From: Chloroflexota bacterium
Lineage (GTDB): Bacteria > Chloroflexota > UBA5177 > JANWHV01
Length of the DNA stretch: 13,735 nucleotides
Reading direction: 5' to 3'
Assembly: GCA_025924845.1 (NCBI GenBank)
Contig: JAICHN010000092.1
Coordinates: 1-13,735, forward strand
A program made the translations under genes and the position numbers. The notes beneath the pieces are model-generated. The model did not search any database. It had not been told where the DNA came from and was given only the letters and a program-made list of their open reading frames with translations. This document shows, one piece after another, positions 1 through 6,944 of the stretch; position 1 is the stretch's first letter; the number at the start of each line of letters is the position of its first letter.

Positions 1-2
1 AC

Positions 3-968
3 GCCGCCAAAGGCGCCATTCAGGATATCCGTCCCGCCCTCAAAGCCGGTGGCCGGTCGCTGAAGGGCTACACTCCCGGCCAGTTGTTCCTCTTCGAGTA
101 CGCCGGCGGCGTGTATGGGGTGCCGCGCGACACCGATACCAAGGTCATTTTCTATAATCGGAAGCTGTTCAAACAGGCCGGCGTGGCCTATCCCAAGGAC
201 GGCTGGAGCTACGACGATCTCCGCACCACCGCCAAGGCCCTCACCAAGGGGAGCGGCGCCCGCATCTCGCAGTATGGCTATGCCTACGAGACCGATTTCT
301 GGCGGCTCTGGCTCTGGCAAAATGGGGTCGAGTTGTTCGACAACAACGCCAAGCCGACCAAGGCCACGTTTAACACCCCGGCCGGCGCACAGGCCCTCCA
401 GTTCATCGCCGACCTCACCAATGTGGACCAGGTGACGCCGCCGCCCTCGCAAATGGCGAGTTCCGCCGGCATTGCCTCGTTGTTTTCATCCGGGCAACTG
501 GCCATGGCCTTCGGCAATCACGCCCTGGTTCCTACCTTCGTCAGGACGAAGGGTCTTGATTGGTTTGTAGTGGGGATGCCGCACTTCACCGGCCACCCCA
601 CGGTCAATGCCTCGGGCGGCGCCGGCTACGCCATCTCCAAGTGGACCAAGCAGCGCGACGCGGCATACAAACTCTGGAACTTCTTCACCGGCACCTTCGC
701 GATCGAGACGTTCTCGGCCGGTAACGATGTGACGCCGATCACGCCGTCGGTGCTCAAGTCGGCCGCCTGGCTGAGCAAGCCCTACAACAAGATTTTCGCC
801 CAGCAGACCAAGTATGGCCATCTCTTCCCCTCGTTCGCCTCGGTTGGGGACGTGTTCAACGTGGTGGGCTCCGATCTGGACAAGGTGTGGATTGGAGAAC
901 AAAGCGCCGCCGATGCTCTCCCCAAGGCCGAAAAGGATGCGAATAAGGTGATCAAGGCCGGCGTATAA
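3..968 (+). CDS. Sugar ABC transporter substrate-binding protein (family 1), 5' end outside window
   Basis: Extracellular solute-binding protein that captures a sugar and delivers it to the two permeases encoded directly downstream. The frame is open from base 3 without a start codon, so the N-terminus (signal peptide and first lobe) lies outside; an internal TTG at 84 is not the start. About 321 residues are visible, where the family usually has about 420-450. The segment reading YGVPRDTDTKVIFYNRKLF, followed by a GWSYDDLRTTAKAL stretch, is typical of family 1 binding proteins: hinge strand, then the helix after the ligand cleft. Later there is a GGAGYAISKWTKQRDAAYKLWNF segment, also standard for the family. 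The stop is 2 nt before the next ATG, so the genes are co-transcribed. The sugar cannot be told; a glycerol-phosphate or oligosaccharide ligand is equally possible. Confidence 0.9.
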   Translation, partial: AAKGAIQDIRPALKAGGRSLKGYTPGQLFLFEYAGGVYGVPRDTDTKVIFYNRKLFKQAGVAYPKDGWSYDDLRTTAKALTKGSGARISQYGYAYETDFWRLWLWQNGVELFDNNAKPTKATFNTPAGAQALQFIADLTNVDQVTPPPSQMASSAGIASLFSSGQLAMAFGNHALVPTFVRTKGLDWFVVGMPHFTGHPTVNASGGAGYAISKWTKQRDAAYKLWNFFTGTFAIETFSAGNDVTPITPSVLKSAAWLSKPYNKIFAQQTKYGHLFPSFASVGDVFNVVGSDLDKVWIGEQSAADALPKAEKDANKVIKAGV

Positions 969-970
969 CC

Positions 971-1912
971 ATGCCCGCGTCCCCTCTGCGTCGCTGGGCG
1001 CAGCGCCTCGCCGGTACGGATGCTTCCTACCGACGAGGCGACGGTCGGGTAGCCTTGCTCTTCCTGCTTCCCGACCTGATCCCCTTTGTCGCCTTCACCG
1101 TGTTGGGCGTGCTCGCTACCTTCGGGCTCAGTTTCACCAAGTGGGACCTGGTGGCCACGCCAAGCTGGATAGGCATCGAGAACTACCGCAACCTCTTCGC
1201 GGATGATCTTTTCCTAAAAGTAGTACGAAATACGGTCTACTACACCCTGGGCGTGGTACCCATCGCCACGGGGCTGGGGCTCCTCGTGGCGCTTGGGCTC
1301 AACCTGAAGCTTCGCGGTTCGCTGGTCTTGCGCACGGCCTACTTCGCACCCTACATCACCACCCTGGCCGGCGCGGCTCTGGTCTTCCAGTGGATCTACG
1401 ATCCGCGGGCCGGACTGATCGATAGCGTACTCTACGCGATCGGCGTACAGAATCCGCCCGGTTGGTTGAACAGCACCACCTGGGCGCTTCCCGCCTTGAT
1501 CATTTTCGGGATCTGGCGTCAGATCGGCTTCAATATCGTGCTCTTCCTGGCCGGCCTGCAAGGCGTGGATCGCAACCTACTGGAAGCGGCCTCGGTGGAC
1601 GGCGCCGGCCGCTGGGCCCGTTTCCTCCACATCACCCTGCCGCTGGTCAGTCCGACCACTTTTTTCGTCGTGATCATCAGCACGATCGGCTCCTTCCAGG
1701 TATTCGACCAGGCGTACGTGATGACCAATGGGCGGTTCTATCCCGACAATGCCACCAATACGGTAGTCGGCTACCTGTTTCAGAAGGCGTTCGTCTCCAC
1801 CACGGCGCAACTTGGCCTGGCCTCCGCCGTCGCCTGGTTGCTCTTCCTCTTCGTATTCGCGATCACCATGATCCAGTTCGCCGTACAACGGCGATGGGTC
1901 CATTATGGCTGA
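971..1912 (+). CDS. Sugar ABC transporter permease, MalF/UgpA type
   Basis: Inner-membrane permease that forms half of the channel of a carbohydrate importer (binding-protein-dependent transport inner membrane component). The 313 residues contain about six hydrophobic segments; the first spans roughly residues 27-54 (VALLFLLPDLIPFVAF...), and others lie near 92-110, 120-140, 170-196, 230-250 and 280-305. The cytoplasmic EAA loop that docks the ATPase is clear at about 204-228 (LEAASVDGAGRWARFLHITLP). The ATG at 971 follows the upstream stop by 2 nt, so expression probably depends on translational coupling. Its 3' end overlaps the next permease by 8 nt. Family membership is certain; the transported sugar is not. 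Confidence 0.93.
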   Translation: MPASPLRRWAQRLAGTDASYRRGDGRVALLFLLPDLIPFVAFTVLGVLATFGLSFTKWDLVATPSWIGIENYRNLFADDLFLKVVRNTVYYTLGVVPIATGLGLLVALGLNLKLRGSLVLRTAYFAPYITTLAGAALVFQWIYDPRAGLIDSVLYAIGVQNPPGWLNSTTWALPALIIFGIWRQIGFNIVLFLAGLQGVDRNLLEAASVDGAGRWARFLHITLPLVSPTTFFVVIISTIGSFQVFDQAYVMTNGRFYPDNATNTVVGYLFQKAFVSTTAQLGLASAVAWLLFLFVFAITMIQFAVQRRWVHYG

Positions 1913-2780
1913 GGCGCGTACTCTGCCGGTACTGCGTGAGCGTCGGCCGCTTACGGCGCGCGAGTGGGCATGGCGGATCGCGATCTGGCTGCTCCTGGTG
2001 GGCGGCGCGTTGGTCGTATCGCTACCTTTCATCTACATGGTCGTCTCCTCGCTGGAAACCAATGAGCAGATCGGCGCCCTGACCCCGCAATTTATCCCCA
2101 ACCCCATTCAGTGGGATAACTACCGGTCGGTCTGGGAACAGTTGCCGGTAGGCCGGTTCTTTGTCAACAGCTTGATCGTGGCGCTGGCGATTACGGTAGG
2201 GCAGGTGATCACCGCCTCCATGGCCGCCTATGCCTTCTCGCGTCTCCGCTTTCCCGGACGTTCGGTGCTCTTCAGCGGCTATCTGGCGACGCTGATCATC
2301 CCTTTCCAGGTCACGCTCATCCCCAATTTTGTCCTGATTCACTACCTGGGGTGGCACGATACGTACCTCGGACTGATCGCCCCGTTTATCTCCAGCGTAT
2401 TCAGTACCTTCCTGCTCCGCCAGTTCTTCCTGGGCATTCCCGCGGATCTGGAGGAAGCGGCGCTTCTGGATGGGGCAGGGCATTGGGTGATCTACTCGCG
2501 GATCATCATGCCCCTGGCCCGGCCCGCCCTGGCTGCCCTGATCATCTTTGCCTTCCTGGGCTCCTGGAATAATTTTCTCTGGCCATTGGTGGCGGTGGAC
2601 ACGGAGAGCCTGAAGACTCTGCCCCTGGGCATCGTGGAGTTCGAGGGCGAATATACCATTCAGTGGAACCTACTGATGGCGGGCGCCTCGCTATCCCTCC
2701 TTCCCGTGCTGGCCGTTTATCTGGCGGCCCAACACTGGATCGTGGAGGGGATCACGTTGACCGGGCAGGGGGGGCGCTGA
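1905..2780 (+). CDS. Sugar ABC transporter permease, MalG/UgpE type
   Basis: Second permease of the carbohydrate importer, pairing with the MalF-type subunit. It is 291 residues long, usual for the family. The first membrane segment is at about 24-48, and the FAFSRLRFPGR-like element typical of MalG homologues appears near 109-119 (AYAFSRLRFPGR). The EAA loop lies at about 183-205 (EEAALLDGAGHWVIYSRIIMP). The ATG at 1905 lies inside the end of the preceding gene (8-nt overlap), the tight coupling expected of a heterodimer. No ATP-binding subunit gene follows before the operon ends near 2780. In this subfamily the ATPase is often encoded elsewhere and shared between importers (MsiK/MsmX-like); that this happens here is an inference. 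Confidence 0.93.
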   Translation: MAEARTLPVLRERRPLTAREWAWRIAIWLLLVGGALVVSLPFIYMVVSSLETNEQIGALTPQFIPNPIQWDNYRSVWEQLPVGRFFVNSLIVALAITVGQVITASMAAYAFSRLRFPGRSVLFSGYLATLIIPFQVTLIPNFVLIHYLGWHDTYLGLIAPFISSVFSTFLLRQFFLGIPADLEEAALLDGAGHWVIYSRIIMPLARPALAALIIFAFLGSWNNFLWPLVAVDTESLKTLPLGIVEFEGEYTIQWNLLMAGASLSLLPVLAVYLAAQHWIVEGITLTGQGGR

Positions 2781-2870
2781 ACACGCCCGCCTGATAGGTG
2801 CCGCGGCGGAGCTAGGGTGCTCAACTACTGCCCAGGAAGCACGGTATGCTGTAAGGGAACGGAGGCGAGA

Positions 2871-3101
2871 ATGGCGACGGTCGCGCGGCCCCTCTATGAG
2901 CAGATCCTCAATCAGGCTGGACGGCTGGACCCGGAGGAGCGACTGCGATTGTTGGAGGATCTGGCGGCACTGGTGCGACGAGAACTGACGCCGCCGACAC
3001 AGCACGGGATCGTGGAGCTTCGCGGCCTGGGCAAGGAGGCATGGGACGGTGTTGACGCACAGGATTATGTGAACGAGGAGCGGGCCTCTTGGGCTGGGTA
3101 G
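2871..3101 (+). CDS. VapB-like antitoxin partner of a PIN toxin
   Basis: Small protein of 76 residues that probably neutralises the PIN-domain ribonuclease encoded immediately downstream. The ATG at 2871 is preferred over an upstream GTG at 2817 because GGAGG sits at 2861-2865 with 5-nt spacing. The N-terminal half is helical and charged (DPEERLRLLEDLAALVRREL). The C-terminal half has the motif ELRGLGKEAWDGVDAQDYVNEERASW, here split for length: ELRGLGKEAWDG then VDAQDYVNEERASW. I recall this motif from antitoxin-like proteins adjacent to VapC genes in cyanobacteria and Chloroflexota. The stop overlaps the start of the PIN frame by 13 nt, the classic toxin-antitoxin arrangement. The gene looks intact while its toxin is truncated. 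A TATGCT at 2845-2850 could be its -10 box, but no good -35 is visible. Confidence 0.7.
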   Translation: MATVARPLYEQILNQAGRLDPEERLRLLEDLAALVRRELTPPTQHGIVELRGLGKEAWDGVDAQDYVNEERASWAG

Positions 3102-3358
3102 AGGATCTCCATGGCCGGGTGGTTGGTCTAGATACCGCCCCTCTCATCTATTACATTGAGGCGAATCCCCGTTATTTGCCGGTCGTGGATCCATTCTTTG
3201 AAGCAGTAGCACGCGGTCTCATTCGGCTGGTGACCTCGACAGTAACTCTGGTCGAAGTGCTTACCCTGCCCTTGCGCAAGGGGAATGTCGCGCTCGCGGT
3301 TCGCTACAAACAGGTGCTTCTCTTAAAGGGGCGATCCTGGCAAGCACCTCGTCGATGA
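3089..3358 (+). pseudogene. Truncated PIN-domain (VapC-type) toxin
   Basis: Remnant of a PIN-domain endoribonuclease, the toxin partner of the gene just upstream. The frame opens with TTG at 3089, overlapping the antitoxin end by 13 nt. The N-terminal PIN strand is intact (VVGLDTAPLIYYIEANP, catalytic Asp at residue 15), followed by a STVTLVEVL segment with the second conserved acidic residue at about 56. Similarity to the family stops near residue 78 (about 3320). The last dozen residues come from unrelated reversed sequence. PIN toxins usually have 125-145 residues, so the C-terminal acidic residues (the D-A and T-N-D regions) are missing and nuclease activity is unlikely. No frame downstream restores the domain, so this is a real junction and not a simple frameshift. 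Confidence 0.72.
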
Positions 3359-3485
3359 TCTCTTGCGGCGCCTTTTCGGCGAATCGAGCACGGCGGGCCT
3401 GCGGGTCGAGCGCGCGGAGTTGATTGCAGAGGACCACGCCTTGAACATGCAGACCGGCCCCCGTAAGATCGGGTTCGTTTCTTGT
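3324..3485 (-). pseudogene. C-terminal fragment of a MazF/PemK-type toxin
   Basis: On the minus strand, bases 3485 down to about 3324 encode a segment that reads like the C-terminal half of a MazF/PemK mRNA interferase. It runs from GAGLHVQGVVLCNQLRALD through PQARRARFAEKAPQEIIDEV to LARIAPL. The VVLCxQxRxLD strand followed by a charged helix and a final xEVLxRIxxLL helix is characteristic. The N-terminal part (start, RGDIwxVdl-type strand) is absent in all frames upstream. The open frame runs on past the expected C-terminus into the PIN remnant. It is therefore truncated at both ends and cannot make a toxin. Its downstream end meets the broken end of the PIN gene near 3320. The family assignment is from motif recall, not from a search. 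Confidence 0.55.
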
Positions 3486-3513
3486 TGACAACCGAGAAGC
3501 GAAGGCATAGCGT
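3485..3513 (+). promoter_or_regulatory. Candidate sigma-70 promoter for the DABB-fold gene
   Basis: A perfect TTGACA lies at 3485-3490, followed after exactly 17 bp by TAGCGT at 3508-3513 (three of six -10 positions). The next gene begins at 3589. The -35 box lies right at the edge of the MazF remnant, so it may be coincidental. Confidence 0.3.
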
Positions 3514-3588
3514 AGGGGCGATTCCCCGTGGGGCCGCGGTAAGGATGTGGTCCAGGTTGGGAAGAGCACAAGAGGAGGTGGCGCCGGT

Positions 3589-3888
3589 ATGAAGATCTTA
3601 CGATCCGTCCAGTGTCGCGCCGGCAAGGAAGCCGATGCCGTACAGCAGGCCAAGGCTATCGCGGCCTTCGTCAATCAACGGTTTCCCTCGGCAAACGTAG
3701 AAGTGTTCTCGGAAGTCTTTGGCAAAGCCGGCACCCTGTATTGGGTGGGCGATGTCGAGAACGCGGGCGCGATGGAGAGCCTGGACAATCAGCTCTTTGC
3801 CGACCCCGAGTGGGCCTCGCTCTTGCAGCGGGGAGAGGGCCTGTTCGTGGACGGCAGCCTCCGCGATACGCTCCTCCGCTCTATCTGA
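3589..3888 (+). CDS. Small dimeric alpha/beta-barrel (DABB-like) hypothetical protein
   Basis: Protein of 99 residues with the layout of a single ferredoxin-like/dimeric alpha-beta barrel domain. It has an N-terminal strand (MKILRSVQCRAGK), a helix (EADAVQQAKAIAAFVNQRFP), paired strands (VEVFSEVFGKAGTLYWVGDV), a helix and a final strand-helix ending GLFVDGSLRDTLLR. I recognise similar uncharacterised proteins from Chloroflexota. The ATG at 3589 is chosen over a GTG at 3547 because AGGAGGTG sits at 3573-3580 with 8-nt spacing. It stands alone: a hairpin follows the stop, and the next gene on the strand is about 100 bp away. Function is unknown; NIPSNAP/ABM-type monooxygenase domains share this fold, but no catalytic residue can be claimed. 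Confidence 0.75.
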   Translation: MKILRSVQCRAGKEADAVQQAKAIAAFVNQRFPSANVEVFSEVFGKAGTLYWVGDVENAGAMESLDNQLFADPEWASLLQRGEGLFVDGSLRDTLLRSI

Positions 3889-3902
3889 ACCAACTCTAAC
3901 CG

Positions 3903-3948
3903 GGGCAGGGGTGCCGGCCTTTCATTCTTCGTGGCCGCGCCCCTGCCC
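3903..3948 (+). terminator. GC-rich hairpin after the DABB-like gene
   Basis: GGGCAGGGG at 3903-3911 pairs perfectly with CCCCTGCCC at 3940-3948. The stem continues inward imperfectly (GC, then GGCC with GGCC), leaving a loop of about 13 nt. It begins 15 nt after the stop at 3888. There is no U-tract behind it, so termination would be of the non-canonical, structure-only kind. Confidence 0.4.
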
Positions 3949-3984
3949 AGAATGGGTACCTTCCCCACCGCGACGGGAGAAATG

Positions 3985-4212
3985 ATGGATCAGCCGGAAG
4001 GACCGAGGCCGGGCCGGTACCGACACTTCAAGGGGCACGAGTATGAAGTGATCGGCACGGCCTGCCACAGCGAAACCGAGGAGTGGATGGTGGTGTATCG
4101 GCCCCTGTACGGCGATCGGGCGCTGTGGGTGCGCCCACTTGCCATGTTCACCGAGGAGGTCGAGCACGAGGGTGTGCGACAGCCGCGCTTCTCGTACGTG
4201 GGGGAGATATAA
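3985..4212 (+). CDS. DUF1653 family protein
   Basis: Protein of 75 residues made almost entirely of a DUF1653 domain. The family signature is unmistakable: PGRYRHFKGHEYEVIGTACH, then SETEEWMVVYRPLYGD, then LWVRPLAMFTEEVE, ending PRFSYVG. The domain is a small beta-barrel of unknown function, found alone or fused to other enzymes in many bacteria. Start: an ATG at 3931 exists but falls inside a hairpin and adds non-conserved residues. GGAG at 3976-3979 places the start at the second of two adjacent ATGs (3985, 5-nt spacing; the first is 3982). Neighbours give no functional clue. Confidence 0.85.
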   Translation: MDQPEGPRPGRYRHFKGHEYEVIGTACHSETEEWMVVYRPLYGDRALWVRPLAMFTEEVEHEGVRQPRFSYVGEI

Positions 4213-4362
4213 ACGGGCAGAGCGTCGCAGCTACCGCCGCATAGGCGCGATCACGCTGCTGCCGGGTGATCTCTCGCTTTTCGTCTTCGACGCCTACGCC
4301 GCCGACCCGGCGCGCCCAGTCTTGAGCCAGTCCTATAGTATGGCTTTCGGTGTGCTATTGTC
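4213..4362. other. Intergenic stretch between convergent genes
   Basis: No gene is called here. A weak hairpin, GATCAC at 4249-4254 with GTGATC at 4266-4271, is followed by a pyrimidine-rich run (CTCTCGCTTTT) and could end the DUF1653 transcript. A short plus-strand open stretch to the TAA at 4364-4366 contains a protein-like segment (RIGAITLLPGDLSLFVFDAY) that lacks a start of its own. It may be a scrap of another gene; I do not recognise it. Confidence 0.35.
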
Positions 4363-5022
4363 TTAACTCAGGCCCGTCACCGCGAACCAGCGGGGCGCGG
4401 GAGGCGTCCCTATGGGAGACGATGCGACAAAAACGATCGGGGCGAAGAACGGATGGGGTAGGGTCAACCACGCCTCAATGTTGGCGTCGCCGGTCGTCGA
4501 GGCCGAAAAGGCGGGCGTCACGAGATTGACCGGAGTCAACGGATCCGTGCTGAAACCGCTCACGATTGCCACAAACAAGGGTATGGGGTTCGTGCCGCCG
4601 GCTGGAGCGGGCACCGACGCCGGATCGAGGACTAGTCCACGCACTCGCACCTTGAGATGCCCATCGGGCGTTAGCGATCCATTGGCCTCGGAGAGCACCC
4701 AGGCTGCCCCACCGCCATGCACGCCTCGGAATGCCGCCAGCCCGGCGTCGCCAAGGAACGGCGCCTGTATCCCTGCCATGGTTGAGAAACTGAGAACGGT
4801 CCCTGCCTCGTCGTTTTGGTTCTGGTTTTCGCCGTTGTCGTGCTTATTCCTACCGTCGCCCCCACCATCATCATCTGCCCAGGCAGTGAGAGGACCCGCC
4901 CAACCCGCGACCAAGGTACTCAACGTGGCCAGAGCCGTGCCTTGAAGCACGCGCCGCCGCGAAGGCAGCCCTGTCGACTCAGCGCGAACTCCTGCCTTCG
5001 GTACGCGTATCCCGTCCATCAT
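4363..5022 (-). CDS. Tat-secreted protein of unknown function
   Basis: A 219-residue exported protein. Residues 21-26 (SRRRVL) form a twin-arginine motif, followed by a hydrophobic stretch (ALATLSTLVAGWAG) and a probable cleavage site after AWA at about 47-49, so it should leave the cytoplasm folded through the Tat system. The mature protein starts with an Asp/Gly/Asn-rich low-complexity segment (about 50-73). A single domain follows, beginning LSFSTMAGIQAPF and including GGGAAWVLSEANGSLTPDG, HLKVRVRGLVL and a terminal APIVFVASSP...WFAVTG pattern. I recall related proteins from Chloroflexota and Actinobacteria, all uncharacterised. A strong AAGGAGG precedes two adjacent ATGs; the second (5019) has the better 6-nt spacing, so the protein may be one residue shorter. 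No cofactor-binding motif is visible. Confidence 0.85.
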   Translation of the reverse strand: MMDGIRVPKAGVRAESTGLPSRRRVLQGTALATLSTLVAGWAGPLTAWADDDGGGDGRNKHDNGENQNQNDEAGTVLSFSTMAGIQAPFLGDAGLAAFRGVHGGGAAWVLSEANGSLTPDGHLKVRVRGLVLDPASVPAPAGGTNPIPLFVAIVSGFSTDPLTPVNLVTPAFSASTTGDANIEAWLTLPHPFFAPIVFVASSPIGTPPAPRWFAVTGLS

Positions 5023-5185
5023 CGGCCTCCTTCGAGCTTCTGCCCGGCCCGCGGCTCCGCCATCGAGACGGTTCGGATTAAACCGGATCTGCCGCGGTCA
5101 CATTCACCGTTAGCCGGGTAGGCTGCCTTTTGTCGGTTTGCCCGCGGCAACCATCTACATATACGGCCGTCGTTACACTTGCTCG

Positions 5186-5473
5186 ATGGCGAGTCCGCAT
5201 ATTCCTTTTCTGGATGGCATTGACTTTACCCTTGAGAATGGCTCCGCCGAGCTAATGCAACGGTTCTCCCACGTCACACTTCATCGCTACGAAGATGCAC
5301 TCCTGGTTAGCGAGGCCGATCCTCTGGTTGCTTTCATCGTGTCCACAAGGGCTGGAGGAGCCTTCACGGGTGATACGCTGAGCAGGCTCACTGCAGCAAT
5401 AGAACGAGAACTCACCATGAACGGCGCTTTCCGGATCACCAAGGCATTGGGCCTATTTGAGGCACGGAGGTGA
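5186..5473 (+). pseudogene. C-terminal fragment of a SAM-dependent methyltransferase
   Basis: About 95 residues matching the C-terminal third of class I (Methyltransf_11-like) methyltransferases. FTLENGSAELMQRFSHVTLH is followed by RYEDALLVSEADPLVAFIVS, then a helix and ITKALGLFEARR at the end. In intact homologues this segment follows the SAM-binding Rossmann core with its GxGxG loop. That core is absent upstream in all frames, where the 165 bases back to the Tat gene look non-coding. The frame is open from 5138, with ATG at 5186 the first plausible start. The fragment also looks less GC-rich than its neighbours. It overlaps the convergent decarboxylase by 21 nt. It is most likely a relic; a short expressed orphan is the alternative. 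Confidence 0.65.
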
Positions 5474-6871
5474 ATGATCGGACGTGCCGGCCTCTTGTGT
5501 TTGCGACACGGTGCTCACGGCCAGATCCAGAATCCGCCAGATCGCATCAACCCACGCCTCGTGCTCGGGCTTCATCAGTACCGAACGCAGACAGGTGATT
5601 GTGTCTCGATCGCGCTCCATCCCAGCGGCGGCAAGGTCGAAAAACTCAACCGGCAACTCCGCCAGCGCCAGATGAAGGTGATGTTTCGCCGCTTCCCCGA
5701 AGATCAACCGCGCCGCCGCCGAGGCATCGGTGACCCGCGCCGCTCGCGGCGCCCAGACCACGATATCCAGTTCAGGTGCGAACGCGGTGATGAATCTCCG
5801 ATCCGTTCGCACCTTTTCATAGAGGGCTAGGGCCGCCGTTCGCCCTCGACTTAGCCCCTTGGCGAACTCACCGCCCGGCACTGGCGGCAGAAGCCGTTGC
5901 GTCGCCCACAAGGCGACCGCGGCGGCGCCGGGACGCGAACATTCCAGACTGATCTCTCCCAGGTGCAGTTCGGTTGAACTGAAGTAGGTATACGGCGAGT
6001 CGTGCTGGTAGAGGGTACCCACGGTGGGGTCGCGAAAGAGTACGCAGCCACAGCCGTAAGGCTGTAGACCGTGCTTGTGGGGATCGATCACGATCGAATC
6101 AACCTCGGACAAATGGTCGTAGGTACGGCGTGTCTCCGCCTCAAGGTTGTCGACCAGGCCGAAGTAGCCGCCATAGGCGGCGTCGGCATGGAGGCGGAAG
6201 CCGTAGCGATCGCGTAACGCCAGCAATTCCGGCAACGGATCGACGGATCCGGTCGCCGTGGTCCCGATTGTCGCCACCACGGTACCGACGTCGCCTCGTT
6301 CAAGGCAGACTTCCAGGGAATGAACATCCAATCGGCCCCGCCGGTCACAGGGTATCGCCTCGAATGCCAATCCGAGTACGGCGCTGATTCGGCCATGCGT
6401 ATAATGCGCCTGTTCCGAGGCAACGATCCTGGCCCCGGGACGGAGTCGGCCAGCCACCCAGAGCGCCTCCAGATTGGCCATGGTGCCGCCGCCACACAGG
6501 TGGCCCAGATGTGTATCCCAGCCGAACATCCGCGCCAGTTCGGCTACCGCTTCCTTCTCCATCCGTGAACTGGCGCGCCCTCCATCCAGAGCATGGTTAT
6601 TGGGATTGATCCAGAGGGCCAGCGCGTAGGCGAGCCGAGCCACCGGGTGGGGCGGCTTGAGCATCTGGCCGGCGTAGAGCGGATGAAAGTAGGGATAGTT
6701 GTCTTGCAGACGCGCCGCTACCTCGGCCAGCACCCTTTCTATCGCCGCGTTATCCGGCGACGCCGCACCTACCGGCGGTAGAGCGGAAAATCCCGCCTCC
6801 AGGCGCTCGAGGGTATCGCGTAGGATGTGCAGAGAGCCCGTTTCCAGTTGGGGTGAAGAAGCAGTGTTGAT
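5453..6871 (-). CDS. Group II PLP-dependent (aromatic/glutamate-type) amino acid decarboxylase
   Basis: Cytoplasmic pyridoxal-phosphate enzyme of the group II decarboxylase family, which removes CO2 from an amino acid to give an amine. In the numbering from the GTG at 6733 (426 residues), the cofactor residues are all present. They are GGGT at 81-84, His110 for ring stacking, Asp184 in HADAAYGG for the pyridine nitrogen, and the Schiff-base Lys220 in DPHKHGLQPYGCG. The N-terminal NNHALDGG and MEKEAVAELARMFGW motifs match the family. The frame stays open and protein-like upstream of 6733 (ending LHILRDTLERLEAGF...AAIERV) as far as a TAA at 6887-6889, with no ATG, GTG or TTG. An SD-like AAGGAAAGG at 6880-6888 sits 8 nt before an ATC at 6869-6871, so the boundary given here is the extended one; the conventional start is GTG 6733. 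Substrate is not predictable. Confidence 0.85.
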   Translation of the reverse strand: MNTASSPQLETGSLHILRDTLERLEAGFSALPPVGAASPDNAAIERVLAEVAARLQDNYPYFHPLYAGQMLKPPHPVARLAYALALWINPNNHALDGGRASSRMEKEAVAELARMFGWDTHLGHLCGGGTMANLEALWVAGRLRPGARIVASEQAHYTHGRISAVLGLAFEAIPCDRRGRLDVHSLEVCLERGDVGTVVATIGTTATGSVDPLPELLALRDRYGFRLHADAAYGGYFGLVDNLEAETRRTYDHLSEVDSIVIDPHKHGLQPYGCGCVLFRDPTVGTLYQHDSPYTYFSSTELHLGEISLECSRPGAAAVALWATQRLLPPVPGGEFAKGLSRGRTAALALYEKVRTDRRFITAFAPELDIVVWAPRAARVTDASAAARLIFGEAAKHHLHLALAELPVEFFDLAAAGMERDRDTITCLRSVLMKPEHEAWVDAIWRILDLAVSTVSQTQEAGTSDHSPPCLK

Positions 6872-6944
6872 CGGAGTATCCTTTCCTTATCGAGGCAGTA
6901 AGCTGGATCCTGCTCAGATACCTTCGCCGGCCTCGGTAATTCCC

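Noticed and set aside
1462..2082. Plus-strand frame across the two permeases
   Set aside because: Out-of-frame shadow with low-complexity Arg/His-rich product; the permease frames carry EAA motifs.
3547..3588. Upstream GTG start for the DABB-like protein
   Set aside because: The extra residues are not conserved-looking, and the strong AGGAGGTG lies inside them, 8 nt before the ATG at 3589.
4412..4945. Plus-strand open frame of 177 codons
   Set aside because: Antisense to the Tat-secreted gene, which has a signal sequence and a strong ribosome binding site.
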